64,000 nucleotides of DNA from contig OX457031.1 in assembly GCA_949752745.1 (NCBI GenBank), positions 26,504,081-26,568,080 of the forward strand. Reading direction: 5' to 3'. Both the position numbers and the translations under genes were made by a program. The DNA comes from Protula sp. h YS-2021. Taxonomy: Eukaryota; Annelida; Polychaeta; Sabellida; Serpulidae. Below, in pieces: positions 1 to 15,000 of this stretch (its first letter is position 1; every line of letters starts with the position of its first letter). Below the pieces are notes generated by a model. The model worked only from the letters and a program-made list of their open reading frames with translations, searched no databases and had not been told where the DNA came from.

Positions 1-3000
1 TGTAGTTCGTTCAACTGAGAAAGAGGAGGGTATAGAAGTCTGTTCAGAGGTAATGTCCGATACAGTAGAACCAGTTGATGGCACGCCAAAATCGTCTACT
101 GATGAAATGCTTTGTCCAGTTGATTGTTCGTCGATGGTCGTGTCTGTGTCTGCATTATCTTGTGTTGTTGACGAGTAGGAGAATTGTTCAACTGATTCAC
201 TTGCAGTTCCAGCGATGGATTGTGTACTAAATTCGCTCCTCGTTTCAGATATTTCCTCACTTGTACTTGGTTGAAGACTTGAAATATCACTCTGTTTAGA
301 AGTAGAATGTTGTATGGTTTCTGTTTCCTTTAGTGTTGTTATTGTAGAGAAATCTGTAACACTTGATTCGCTTCCTTCACTAGCTATTTTTGTTGTTTCG
401 ACTTCACTCACATATGTCAGAGTGGAACCAGTCTCTGTTGTTTGCTTATTGAAGAATTCATCTCTAGTCGCTCCCTCTTCAACCGTTGATAAATTTGAAG
501 TCACATCAGTGATTCTTTCTGTTGTATCAGATGAAGTGGAAGAGATGGAGTCTGTCACAGAGAACGCTGTGGAAGTTATCGTGACAGTTTGTTCTTCATC
601 TTGCTCATTTGATGTGACGGCATCTGGTGTAGATTCGGTCAAATCTTCTATTGTAGTTCGTTCAACTGAGAAAGAGGAGGGTGTAGAAGTCTGTTCAGAG
701 GTAATGTCCGATACAGTAGAACCAGTTGATGACACGCCAAAATCGTCTACTGATGAAATGCTTTGTCCAGTTGATTGTTCGTCGATGGTCGTGTCTGTGT
801 CTGCATTATCTTGTGTTGTTGACGAGTAGGAGAATTGTTCAACTGATTCACTTGCAGTTCCAGCGATAGATTGTGTACTAAATTCGCTCCTCGTTTCAGA
901 TATTTCCTCACTTGTACTTGGTTGAAGACTTGAAATATCACTCTGTTTAGAAGTAGAATGTTGTATGGTTTCTGTTTCCTTTAGTGTTGTTATTGTAGAG
1001 AAATCTGTAACACTTGATTCGCTTCCTTCACTAGCTATTTTTGTTGTTTCGACTTCACTCACATATGTCAGAGTGGAACCAGTCTCTGTTGTTTGCTTAT
1101 TGAAGAATTCATCTCTAGTCGCTCCCTCTTCAACCGTTGATAAATTTGAAGTCACATCAGTGATTCTTTCTGTTGTATCAGATGAGGTGGAAGAGATGGA
1201 GTCTGTCACAGAGAACGCTGTGGAAGTTATCGTGACAGTTTGTTCTTCATCTTGCTCATTTGATGTGACGGCACCTGGTGTAGATTCGGTCAAATCTTCT
1301 ATTGTAGTTTGTTCAACTGAGAAAGAGGAGGGTGTAGAAGTCTGTTCAAAGGTAATGTCCGATACAGTAGAACCAGTTGATGACACGCCAAAATCGTCTA
1401 CTGATGAAATGCTTTGTCCAGTTGATTGTTCGTCGATGGTCGTGTCTGTGTCTGCATTATCTTGTGTTGTTGACGAGTAGGAGAATTGTTCAACTGATTC
1501 ACTTGCAGTTCCAGCGATAGATTGTGTACTAAATTCGCTCCTCGTTTCAGATATTTCCTCACTTGTACTTGGTTGAAGACTTGAAATATCACTCTGTTTA
1601 GAAGTAGAATGTTGTATGGTTTCTGTTTCCTTTAGTGTTGTTATTGTAGAGAAATCTGTAACACTTGATTCGCTTCCTTCACTAGCTATTTTTGTTGTTT
1701 CGACTTCACTCACATATGTCAGAGTGGAACCAGTCTCTGTTGTTTGCTTATTGAAGAATTCATCTCTAGTCGCTCCCTCTTCAACCGTTGATAAATTTGA
1801 AGTCACATCAGTGATTCTTTCTGTTGTATCAGATGAAGTGGAAGAGATGGAGTCTGTCACAGAGAACGCTGTGGAAGTTATCGTGACAGTTTGTTCTTCA
1901 TCTTGCTCATTTGATGTGACGGCATCTGGTGTAGATTCGGTCAAATCTTCTATTGTAGTTCGTTCAACTGAGAAAGAGGAGGGTGTAGAAGTCTGTTCAG
2001 AGGTAATGTCCGATACAGTAGAACCAGTTGATGACACGCCAAAATCGTCTACTGATGAAATGCTTTGTCCAGTTGATTGTTCGTCGATGGTCGTGTCTGT
2101 GTCTGCATTATCTTGTGTTGTTGACGAGTAGGAGAATTGTTCAACTGATTCACTTGCAGTTCCAGCGATAGATTGTGTACTAAATTCGCTCCTCGTTTCA
2201 GATATTTCCTCACTTGTACTTGGTTGAAGACTTGAAATATCACTCTGTTTAGAAGTAGAATGTTGTATGGTTTCTGTTTCCTTTAGTGTTGTTATTGTAG
2301 AGAAATCTGTAACACTTGATTCGCTTCCTTCACTAGCTATTTTTGTTGTTTCGACTTCACTCACATATGTCAGAGTGGAACCAGTCTCTGTTGTTTGCTT
2401 ATTGAAGAATTCATCTCTAGTCGCTCCCTCTTCAACCGTTGATAAATTTGAAGTCACATCAGTGATTCTTTCTGTTGTATCAGATGAAGTGGAAGAGATG
2501 GAGTCTGTCACAGAGAACGCTGTGGAAGTTATCGTGACAGTTTGTTCTTCCTCTTGCTCATTTGATGTGATGGCATCTGGTGTAGATTCGGTCAAATCTT
2601 CTATTGTAGTTTGTTCAACTGAGAAAGAGGAGGGTGTAGAAGTCTGTTCAAAGGTAATGTCCGATACAGTAGAACCAGTTGATGACACGCCAAAACCGTC
2701 TACTGATGAAATGTATTGTCCAGTTGATTGTTCGTCGATGGTCGTGTCTGTGTCTGCATTATCTTGTGTTGTTGACGAGTAGGAGAATTGTTCAACTGAT
2801 TCACTTGCAGTTCCAGCGATAGATTGTGTACTAAATTCGCTCCTTGTTTCAGATATTTCCTCACTTGTACTTGGTTGAAGACTTGAAATATCACTCTGTT
2901 TAGAAGTAGAATGTTGTATGGTTTCTGTTTCCTTTAGTGTTGTTATTGTAGAGAAATCTGTAACACTTGATTCGCTTCCTTCACTAGCTATTTTTGTTGT

Positions 3001-6000
3001 TTCGACTTCACTCACATATGTCAGAGTGGAACCAGTCTCTGTTGTTTGCTTATTGAAGAATTCATCTCTAGTCGCTCCCTCTTCAACCGTTGATAAATTT
3101 GAAGTCACATCAGTGATTCTTTCTGTTGTATCAGATGAAGTGGAAGAGATGGAGTCTGTCACAGAGAACGCTGTGGAAGTTATCGTGACAGTTTGTTCTT
3201 CATCTTGCTCATTTGATGTGACGGCATCTGGTGTAGATTCGGTCAAATCTTCTATTGTAGTTCGTTCAACTGAGAAAGAGGAGGGTATAGAAGTCTGTTC
3301 AGAGGTAATGTCCGATACAGTAGAACCAGTTGATGGCACGCCAAAATCGTCTACTGATGAAATGCTTTGTCCAGTTGATTGTTCGTCGATGGTCGTGTCT
3401 GTGTCTGCATTATCTTGTGTTGTTGACGAGTAGGAGAATTGTTCAACTGATTCACTTGCAGTTCCAGCGATGGATTGTGTACTAAATTCGCTCCTCGTTT
3501 CAGATATTTCCTCACTTGTACTTGGTTGAAGACTTGAAATATCACTCTGTTTAGAAGTAGAATGTTGTATGGTTTCTGTTTCCTTTAGTGTTGTTATTGT
3601 AGAGAAATCTGTAACACTTGATTCGCTTCCTTCACTAGCTATTTTTGTTGTTTCGACTTCACTCACATATGTCAGAGTGGAACCAGTCTCTGTTGTTTGC
3701 TTATTGAAGAATTCATCTCTAGTCGCTCCCTCTTCAACCGTTGATAAATTTGAAGTCACATCAGTGATTCTTTCTGTTGTATCAGATGAAGTGGAAGAGA
3801 TGGAGTCTGTCACAGAGAACGCTGTGGAAGTTATCGTGACAGTTTGTTCTTCATCTTGCTCATTTGATGTGATGGCATCTGGTGTAGATTCGGTCAAATC
3901 TTCTATTGTAGTTTGTTCAACTGAGAAAGAGGAGGGTGTAGAAGTCTGTTCAAAGATAATGTCCGATAGAGTAGAACCAGTTGATGACACGCCAAAATCG
4001 TCTACTGATGAAATGCTTTGTCCAGTTGATTGTTCGTCGATGGTCGTGTCTGTGTCTGCATTATCTTGTGTTGTTGACGAGTAGGAGAATTGTTCAACTG
4101 ATTCACTTGCAGTTCCAGCGATAGATTGTGTACTAAATTCGCTCCTTGTTTCAGATATTTCCTCACTTGTACTTGGTTGAAGACTTGAAATATCACTCTG
4201 TTTAGAAGTAGAATGTTGTATGGTTTCTGTTTCCTTTAGTGTTGTTATTGTAGAGAAATCTGTAACACTTGATTCGCTTCCTTCACTAGCTATTTTTGTT
4301 GTTTCGACTTCACTCACATATGTCAGAGTGGAACCAGTCTCTGTTGTTTGCTTATTGAAGAATTCATCTCTAGTCGCTCCCTCTTCAACCGTTGATAAAT
4401 TTGAAGTCACATCAGTGATTCTTTCTGTTGTATCAGATGAAGTGGAAGAGATGGAGTCTGTCACAGAGAACGCTGTGGAAGTTATCGTGACAGTTTGTTC
4501 TTCATCTTGCTCATTTGATGTGACGGCATCTGGTGTAGATTCGGTCAAATCTTCTATTGTAGTTTGTTCAACTGAGAAAGAGGAGGGTGTAGAAGTCTGT
4601 TCAAAGGTAATGTCCGATACAGTAGAACCAGTTGATGACACGCCAAAATCGTCTACTGATGAAATGCTTTGTCCAGTTGATTGTTCGTCGATGGTCGTGT
4701 CTGTGTCTGCATTATCTTGTGTTGTTGACGAGTAGGAGAATTGTTCAACTGATTCACTTGCAGTTCCAGCGATAGATTGTGTACTAAATTCGCTCCTTGT
4801 TTCAGATATTTCCTCACTTGTACTTGGTTGAAGACTTGAAATATCACTCTGTTTAGAAGTAGAATGTTGTATGGTTTCTGTTTCCTTTAGTGTTGTTATT
4901 GTAGAGAAATCTGTAACACTTGATTCGCTTCCTTCACTAGCTATTTTTGTTGTTTCGACTTCACTCACATATGTCAGAGTGGAACCAGTCTCTGTTGTTT
5001 GCTTATTGAAGAATTCATCTCTAGTCGCTCCCTCTTCAACCGTTGATAAATTTGAAGTCACATCAGTGATTCTTTCTGTTGTATCAGATGAAGTGGAAGA
5101 GATGGAGTCTGTCACAGAGAACGCTGTGGAAGTTATCGTGACAGTTTGTTCTTCATCTTGCTCATTTGATGTGATGGCATCTGGTGTAGATTCGGTCAAA
5201 TCTTCTATTGTAGTTTGTTCAACTGAGAAAGAGGAGGGTGTAGAAGTCTGTTCAAAGATAATGTCCGATAGAGTAGAACCAGTTGATGACACGCCAAAAT
5301 CGTCTACTGATGAAATGCTTTGTCCAGTTGATTGTTCGTCGATGGTCGTGTCTGTGTCTGCATTATCTTGTGTTGTTGACGAGTAGGAGAATTGTTCAAC
5401 TGATTCACTTGCAGTTCCAGCGATAGATTGTGTACTAAATTCGCTCCTCGTTTCAGATATTTCCTCACTTGTACTTGGTTGAAGACTTGAAATATCACTC
5501 TGTTTAGAAGTAGAATGTTGTATGGTTTCTGTTTCCTTTAGTGTTGTTATTGTAGAGAAATCTGTAACACTTGATTCGCTTCCTTCACTAGCTATTTTTG
5601 TTGTTTCGACTTCACTCACATATGTCAGAGTGGAACCAGTCTCTGTTGTTTGCTTATTGAAGAATTCATCTCTAGTCGCTCCCTCTTCAACCGTTGATAA
5701 ATTTGAAGTCACATCAGTGATTCTTTCTGTTGTATCAGATGAAGTGGAAGAGATGGAGTCTGTCACAGAGAACGCTGTGGAAGTTATCGTGACAGTTTGT
5801 TCTTCATCTTGCTCATTTGATGTGACGGCATCTGGTGTAGATTCGGTCAAATCTTCTATTGTAGTTCGTTCAACTGAGAAAGAGGAGGGTGTAGAAGTCT
5901 GTTTAAAGGTAATGTCCGATAAAGTAGAACCAGTTGATGACACGCCAAAATCGTCTACTGATGAAATGCTTTGTCCAGTTGATTGTTCGTCGATGGTCGT

Positions 6001-9000
6001 GTCTGTGTCTGCATTATCTTGTGTTGTTGACGAGTAGGAGAATTGTTCAACTGATTCACTTGCAGTTCCAGCGATAGATTGTGTACTAAATTCGCTCCTC
6101 GTTTCAGATATTTCCTCACTTGTACTTGGTTGAAGACTTGAAATATCACTCTGTTTAGAAGTAGAATGTTGTATGGTTTCTGTTTCCTTTAGTGTTGTTA
6201 TTGTAGAGAAATCTGTAACCGTGGATTCGCTTCCTTCACTAGCTATTTTTGTTGTTTCGACTTCACTCACATATGTCAGAGAGGAACCAGTCTCTGTTGT
6301 TTGCTTATTGAAGAATTCATCTCTAGTCGCTTCCTCTTCAACCGTTGATAAATTTGAAGTCACATCAGTGATTCTTTCTGTTGTATCAGATGAAGTGGAA
6401 GAGATGGAGTCTGTCACAGAGAACGCTGTGGAAGTTATCGTGACAGTTTGTTCTTCATCTTGCTCATTTGATGTGATGGCATCTGGTGTAGATTCGGTCA
6501 AATCTTCTATTGTAGTTTGTTCAACTGAGAAAGAGGAGGGTGTAGAAGTCTGTTCAAAGGTAATGTCCGATACAGTAGAACCAGTTGATGACACGCCAAC
6601 ATCGTCTACTGATGAAATGCTTTGTCCAGTTGATTGTTCGTCGATGGTCGTGTCTGTGTCTGCATTATCTTGTGTTGTTGACGAGTAGGAGAATTGTTCA
6701 ACTGATTCACTTGCAGTTCCAGCGATAGATTGTGTACTAAATTCGCTCCTCGTTTCAGATATTTCCTCACTTGTACTTGGTTGAAGACTTGAAATATCAC
6801 TCTGTTTAGAAGTAGAATGTTGTATGGTTTCTGTTTTCTTTAGTGTTGTTATTGTAGAGAAATCTGTAACACTTGAATCGCTTCCTTCACTAGCTATTTT
6901 TGTTGTTTCGACTTCACTCACATATGTCAGAGTGGAACCAGTCTCTGCTGTTTGCTTATTGAAGAATTCATCTCTAGTCGCTCCCTCTTCAACTGTTGAT
7001 AAATTTGAAGTCACATCAGTGATTCTTTCTGTTGTATCAGATGAAGTGGAAGAGATGGAGTCTGTCACAGAGAACGCTGTGGAAGTTATCGTGACAGTTT
7101 GTTCTTCATCTTGCTCATTTGATGTGACGGCATCTGGTGTAGATTCGGTCAAATCTTCTATTGTAGTTTGTTCAACTGAGAAAGAGGAGGGTGTAGAAGT
7201 CTGTTCAAAGGTAATGTCCGATACAGTAGAACCAGTTGATGACACGCCAAAATCGTCTACTGATGAAATGCTTTGTCCAGTTGATTGTTCGTCGATGGTC
7301 GTGTCTGTGTCTGCATTATCTTGTGTTGTTGACGAGTAGGAGAATTGTTCAACTGATTCACTTGCAGTTCCAGCGATAGATTGTGTACTAAATTCGCTCC
7401 TCGTTTCAGATATTTCCTCACTTGTATTTGGTTGAAGACTTGAAATATCACTCTGTTTAGAAGTAGAATGTTGTATGGTTTCTGTTTCCTTTAGTGTTGT
7501 TATTGTAGAGAAATCTGTAACACTTGATTCGCTTCCTTCACTAGCTATTTTTGTTGTTTCGACTTCACTCACATATGTCAGAGTGGAACCAGTCTCTGTT
7601 GTTTGCTTATTGAAGAATTCATCTCTAGTCGCTCCCTCTTCAACCGTTGATAAATTTGAAGTCACATCAGTGATTCTTTCTGTTGTATCAGATGAAGTGG
7701 AAGAGATGGAGTCTGTCACAGAGAACGCTGTGGAAGTTATCGTGACAGTTTGTTCTTCATCTTGCTCATTTGATGTGACGGCATCTGGTGTAGATTCGGT
7801 CAAATCTTCTATTGTAGTTTGTTCAACTGAGAAAGAGGAGGGTGTAGAAGTCTGTTCAAAGGTAATGTCCGATACAGTAGAACCAGTTGATGACACGCCA
7901 ACATCGTCTACTGATGAAATGCTTTGTCCAGTTGATTGTTCGTCGATGGTCGTGTCTGTGTCTGCATTATCTTGTGTTGTTGACGAGTAGGAGAATTGTT
8001 CAACTGATTCACTTGCAGTTCCAGCGATAGATTGTGTACTAAATTCGCTCCTCGTTTCAGATATTTCCTCACTTGTACTTGGTTGAAGACTTGAAATATC
8101 ACTCTGTTTAGAAGTAGAATGTTGTATGGTTTCTGTTTTCTTTAGTGTTGTTATTGTAGAGAACTCTGTAACACTTGATTCGCTTCCTTCACTAGCTATT
8201 TTTGTTGTTTCGACTTCACTCACATATGTCAGAGTGGAACCAGTCTCTGCTGTTTGCTTATTGAAGAATTCATCTCTAGTCGCTCCCTCTTCAACCGTTG
8301 ATAAATTTGAAGTCACATCAGTGATTCTTTCTGTTGTATCAGATGAAGTGGAAGAGATGGAGTCTGTCACAGAGAACGCTGTGGAAGTTATCGTGACAGT
8401 TTGTTCTTCATCTTGCTCATTTGATGTGACGGCATCTGGTGTAGATTCGGTCAAATCTTCTATTTTAGTTTGTTCAACTGAGAAAGAGGAGGGTGTAGAA
8501 GTCTGTTCAAAGGTAATGTCCAATACAGTAGAACCAGTTGATGACACGCCAAAATCGTCTACTGATGAAATGCTTTGTCCAGTTGATTGTTCGTCGATGG
8601 TCGTGTCTGTGTCTGCATTATCTTGTGTTGTTGACGAGTAGGAGAATTGTTCAACTGATTCACTTGCAGTTTCAGCGATAGATTGTGTACTAAATTCGCT
8701 CCTCGTTTCAGATATTTCCTCACTTGTACTTGGTTGAAGACTTGAAATATCACTCTGTTTAGAAGTAGAATGTTGTATGGTTTCTGTTTTCTTTAGTGTT
8801 GTTATTGTAGAGAACTCTGTAACACTTGATTCGCTTCCTTCACTAGCTATTTTTGTTGTTTCGACTTCACTCACATATGTCAGAGTGGAACCAGTCTCTG
8901 TTGTTTGCTTATTGAAGAATTCATCTCTAGTCGCTCCCTCTTCAACCGTTGATAAATTTGAAGTCACATCAGTGATTCTTTCTGTTGTATCAGATGAAGT

Positions 9001-12000
9001 GGAAGAGATGGAGTCTGTCACAGAGAACGCTGTGGAAGTTATCGTGACAGTTTGTTCTTCATCTTGCTCATTTGATGTGACGGCATCTGGTGTAGATTCG
9101 GTCAAATCTTCTATTTTAGTTTGTTCAACTGAGAAAGAGGAGGGTGTAGAAGTCTGTTCAAAGGTAATGTCCAATACAGTAGAACCAGTTGATGACACGC
9201 CAAAATCGTCTACTGATGAAATGCTTTGTCCAGTTGATTGTTCGTCGATGGTCGTGTCTGTGTCTGCATTATCTTGTGTTGTTGACGAGTAGGAGAATTG
9301 TTCAACTGATTCACTTGCAGTTTCAGCGATAGATTGTGTACTAAATTCGCTCCTCGTTTCAGATATTTCCTCACTTGTACTTGGTTGAAGACTTGAAATA
9401 TCACTCTGTTTAGAAGTAGAATGTTGTATGGTTTCTGTTTCCTTTAGTGTTGTTATTGTAGAGAAATCTGTAACACTTGATTCGCTTCCTTCACTAGCTA
9501 TTTTTGTTGTTTCGACTTCACTCACATATGTCAGAGTGGAACCAGTCTCTGTTGTTTGCTTATTGAAGAATTCATCTCTAGTCGCTCCCTCTTCAACCGT
9601 TGATAAATTTGAAGTCACATCAGTGATTCTTTCTGTTGTATCAGATGAAGTGGAAGAGATGGAGTCTGTCACAGAGAACGCTGTGGAAGTTATCGTGACA
9701 GTTTGTTCTTCATCTTGCTCATTTGATGTGACGGCATCTGGTGTAGATTCGGTCAAATCTTCTATTGTAGTTTGTTCAACTGAGAAAGAGGAGGGTGTAG
9801 AAGTCTGTTCAAAGGTAATGTCCGATACAGTAGAACCAGTTGATGACACGCCAAAATCGTCTACTGATGAAATGCTTTGTCCAGTTGATTGTTCGTCGAT
9901 GGACGTGTCTGTGTCTGCATTATCTTGTGTTGTTGACGAGTAGGAGAATTGTTCAACTGATTCACTTGCAGCTCCAGCGATAGATTGTGTACTAAATTCG
10001 CTCCTCGTTTCAGATATTTCCTCACTTGTACTTGGTTGAAGACTTGAAATATCACTCTGTTTAGAAGTAGAATGTTGTATGGTTTCTGTTTCCTTTAGTG
10101 TTGTTATTGTAGAGAAATCTGTAACACTTGATTCGCTTCCTTCACTAGCTATTTTTGTTGTTTCGACTTCACTCACATATGTCAGAGTGGAACCAGTCTC
10201 TGTTGTTTGCTTATTGAAGAATTCATCTCTAGTCGCTCCCTCTTCAACCGTTGATAAATTTGAAGTCACATCAGTGATTCTTTCTGTTGTATCAGATGAA
10301 GTGGAAGAGATGGAGTCTGTCACAGAGAACGCTGTGGAAGTTATCGTGACAGTTTGTTCTTCATCTTGCTCATTTGATGTGACGGCATCTGGTGTAGATT
10401 CGGTCAAATCTTCTATTGTAGACTGTTCAACTGAGAAAGAGGAGGGTGTAGAAGTCTGTTCAATGGTTATGTTCGATACAGTAGAACCAGTTGATGACAC
10501 GCCAAAATCGTCTACTGATGAAATGCTTTGTCCAGTTGATTGTTCGTCGATGGTCGTGTCTGTGTCTGCATTATCTTGTGTTGTTGACGAGTAGGAGAAT
10601 TGTTCAACTGATTCACTTGCAGCTCCAGCGATAGATTGTGTACTAAATTCGCTCCTCGTTTCAGATATTTCCTCACTTGTACTTGGTTGAAGACTTGAAA
10701 TATCACTCTGTTTAGAAGTAGAATGTTGTATGGTTTCTGTTTCCTTTAGTGTTGTTATTGTAGAGAAATCTGTAACACTTGATTCGCTTCCTTCACTAGC
10801 TATTTTTGTTGTTTCGACTTCACTCACATATGTCAGAGTGGAACCAGTCTCTGTTGTTTGCTTATTGAAGAATTCATCTCTAGTCGCTCCCTCTTCAACC
10901 GTTGATAAATTTGAAGTCACATCAGTGATTCTTTCTGTTGTATCAGATGAAGTGGAAGAGATGGAGTCTGTCACAGAGAACGCTGTGGAAGTTATCGTGA
11001 CAGTTTGTTCTTCATCTTGCTCATTTGATGTGACGGCATCTGGTGTAGATTCGGTCAAACCTTCTATTGTAGATTGTTCAACTGAGAAAGAGGAGGGTGT
11101 AGAAGTCTGTTCAATGGTTATGTTCGATACAGAAGAACCAGTTGATGACACGCCAAAATCGTCTACTGATGAAATGCTTTGTCCAGTTGATTGTTCGTTG
11201 ATGGTCGTTTCTGTGTCTGCATTATCTTGTGTTGTTGACGAGTAGGAGAATTGCTCAACTGATTCACTTGCAGTTCTAGCCATAGATTGTGTACTAAATT
11301 CGCTCCTCGTTTCAGATATTAAATCACTTGTACTTGGTTGAAGACTTGAAATATCACTCTGTTTAGAAGTAGAATGTTGTATGGTTTCTGTTTCCTTTAG
11401 TGTTGTTATTGTAGAGAAATCTGTAACACTTGATTCGCTTCCTTCACTAGCTATTTTTGTTGTTTCGATTTCACTCACATATGTCAGAGTGGAACCAGTC
11501 TCTGTTGTTTGCTTATTGAAGAATTCATCTCTAGTCACTCCCTCTTTAACCGTTGATAAATTTGAAGTCACATCAGTGATTCTTTCTGTTGTATCAGATG
11601 AAGTGGAAGAGATGGAGTCTGTCACAGAGAACGCTGTGGAAGTTATTGTGACAGTTTGTTCTTCATCTTGCTCATTTGATGTGACGGCATCTGGTGTAGA
11701 TTCGGTCAAATCTTCTATTGCATTTTTTTCAACTGAGAAAGAGGAGGGTGTAGAAGTCTGTTCAATGGTAATGTCCGATAGAGTAGAACCAGTTGATGAC
11801 ACGCCAAAATCGTCTACTGATGAAATGCTTTGTCCAGTTGATTGTTCGTCGATGGTCGTGTCTGTGTCTGCATTATCTTGTGTTGTTGACGAGTAGGAGA
11901 ATTGTTCAACTGATTCACTTGCAGTTCCAGCGATAGATTGTGTACTAAATTCGCTCCTCGTTTCAGATATTACCTCACTTGTCCTTGGTTGAAGACTTGA

Positions 12001-15000
12001 AATATCACTCTGTTTAGAAGTAGAATGTTGTATGGTTTCTGTTTCCTTTAGTGTTGTTATTGTAGAGAAATCTGTAACACTTGATTCGCTTCCTTCACTA
12101 GCTATTTTTGTTGTTTCGACTTCACTCACATATGTCAGAGTGGAACCAGTCTCTGTTGTTTGCTTATTGAAGAATTCATCTCTAGTCGCTCCCTCTTCAA
12201 CCGTTGATAAATTTGAAGTCACATCAGTGATTCTTTCTGTTGTATCAGATGAAGTGGAAGAGATGGAGTCTGTCACAGAGAACGCTGTGGAAGTTATCGT
12301 GACAGTTTGTTCTTCATCTTGCTCATTTGATGTGACGGCATCTGGTGTAGATTCGGTCAAATCTTCTATTGTAGATTGTTCAACTGAGAAAGAGGAGGGT
12401 GTAGAAGTCTGTTCAATGGTTATGTTCGATTCAGAAGAACCAGTTGATGACACGCCAAAATCGTCTACTGATGAAATGCTTTGTCCAGTTGATTGTTCGT
12501 CGATGGTCGTGTCTGTGTCTGCATTATCTTGTGTTGTTGACGAGTAGGAGAATTGTTCAACTGATTCACTTGCAGCTCCAGCGATAGATTGTGTACTAAA
12601 TTCGCTCCTCGTTTCAGATATTTCCTCACTTGTACTTGGTTGAAGACTTGAAATATCACTCTGTTTAGAAGTAGAATGTTGTATGGTTTCTGTTTCCTTT
12701 AGTGTTGTTATTGTAGAGAAATCTGTAACACTTGATTCGCTTCCTTCACTAGCTATTTTTGTTGTTTCGACTTCACTCACATATGTCAGAGTGGAACCAG
12801 TCTCTGTTGTTTGCTTATTGAAGAATTCATCTCTAGTCGCTCCCTCTTCAACCGTTGATAAATTTGAAGTCACATCAGTGATTCTTTCTGTTGTATCAGA
12901 TGAAGTGGAAGAGATGGAGTCTGTCACAGAGAACGCTGTGGAAGTTATCGTGACAGTTTGTTCTTCATCTTGCTCATTTGATGTGACGGCATCTTGTGTA
13001 GATTCGGTCAAATCTTCTATTGTAGTTTGTTCAACTGAGAAAGAGGAGGGTGTAGAAGTCTGTTCAAAGGTTATGTCCGATACAGTAGAACCAGTGAATG
13101 ACACGCCAGAATCGTCTACTGATGAAATGCTTTGTCCAGTTGATTGTTCGTTGATGGTCGTGTCTGTGTCTGCATTATCTTGTGTTGTTGACGAGTAGGA
13201 GAATTGTTCAACTGATTCACTTGCAGCTCCAGCGATAGATTGTGTACTAAATTCGCTCCTCGTTTCAGATATTTCCTCACTTGTACTTGGTTGAAGACTT
13301 GAAATATCACTCTGTTTAGAAGTAGAATGTTGTATGGTTTCTGTTTCCTTTAGTGTTGTTATTGTAGAGAAATCTGTAACACTTGATTCGCTTCCTTCAC
13401 TAGCTATTTTTGTTGTTTCGACTTCACTCACATATGTCAGAGTGGAACCAGTCTCTGTTGTTTGCTTATTGAAGAATTCATCTCTAGTCGCTCCCTCTTC
13501 AACCGTTGATAAATTTGAAGTCACATCAGTGATTCTTTCTGTTGTATCAGATGAAGTGGAAGAGATGGAGTCTGTCACAGAGAACGCTGTGGAAGTTATC
13601 GTGACAGTTTGTTCTTCATCTTGCTCATTTGATGTGACGGCATCTGGTGTAGATTCGGTCAAATCTTCTATTGTAGATTGTTCAACTGAGAAAGAGGAGG
13701 GTGTAGAAGTCTGTTCAATGGTTATGTTCGATACAGAAGAACCAGTTGATGACACGCCAAAATCGTCTACTGATGAAATGCTTTGTCCAGTTGATTGTTC
13801 GTTGATGGTCGTGTCTGTGTCTGCATTATCTTGTGTTGTTGACGAGTAGGAGAATTGTTCAACTGATTCACTTGCAGTTCCAGCCATAGATTGTGTACTA
13901 AATTCGCTCCTCGTTTCAGATATTTCCTCACTTGTACTTGGTTGAAGACTTGAAATATCACTCTGTTTAGAAGTAGAATGTTGTATGGTTTCTGTTTCCT
14001 TTAGTGTTGTTATTGTAGAGAAATCTGTAACACTTGATTCGCTTCCTTCACTAGCTATTTTTGTTGTTTCGACTTCACTCACAAATGTCAGAGTGGAACC
14101 AGTCTCTGTTGTTTGCTTATTGAAGAATTCATCTCTAGTCGCTCCCTCTTCAACCGTTGATAAATTTGAAGTCACATCAGTGATTCTTTCTGTTGTATCA
14201 GATGAAGTGGAAGAGATGGAGTCTGTCACAGAGAACGCTGTGGAAGTTATCGTGGCAGTTTGTTCTTCATCTTGCTCATTTGATGTGACGGCATCTGGTG
14301 TAGATTCGGTCAAATCTTCTATTGTAGTTTGTTCAACTGAGAAAGAGGAGGGTGTAGAAGTCTGTTCAAAGGTAATGTCCGATACAGTAGAACCAGTTGA
14401 TGACACGCCAAAATCGTCTACTGATGAAATGCTTTGTCCAGTTGATTGTTCGCCGATGGTCGTGTCTGTGCCTGCATTATCTTGTGTTGTTGACGAGTAG
14501 GAGAATTGTTCAACTGATTCACTTGCAGTTCCAGCCATAGATTGTGTACTAAATTCGCTCCTCGTTTCAGATATTTCCTCACTTGTACTTGGTTGAAGAC
14601 TTGAAATATCACTCTGTTTAGAAGTAGAATGTTGTATGGTTTCTGTTTCCTTTAGTGTTGTTATTGTAGAGAAATCTGTAACACTTGATTCGCTTCCTTC
14701 ACTAGCTATTTTTGTTGTTTCGACTTCACTCACATATGTCAGAGTGGAACCAGTCTCTGTTGTTTGCTTAATGAAGAATTCATCTCTAGTCGCTCCCTCT
14801 TCAACCGTTGATAAATTTGAAGTCACATCAGTGATTCTTTCTGTTGTATCAGATGAAGTGGAAGAGATGGAGTCTGTCACAGAGAACGCTGTGGAAGTTA
14901 TCGTGACAGTTTGTTCTTCATCTTGCTCATTTGATGTGACGGCATCTGGTGTAGATTCGGTCAAATCTTCTATTGTAGTTTGTTCAACTGAGAAAGAGGA

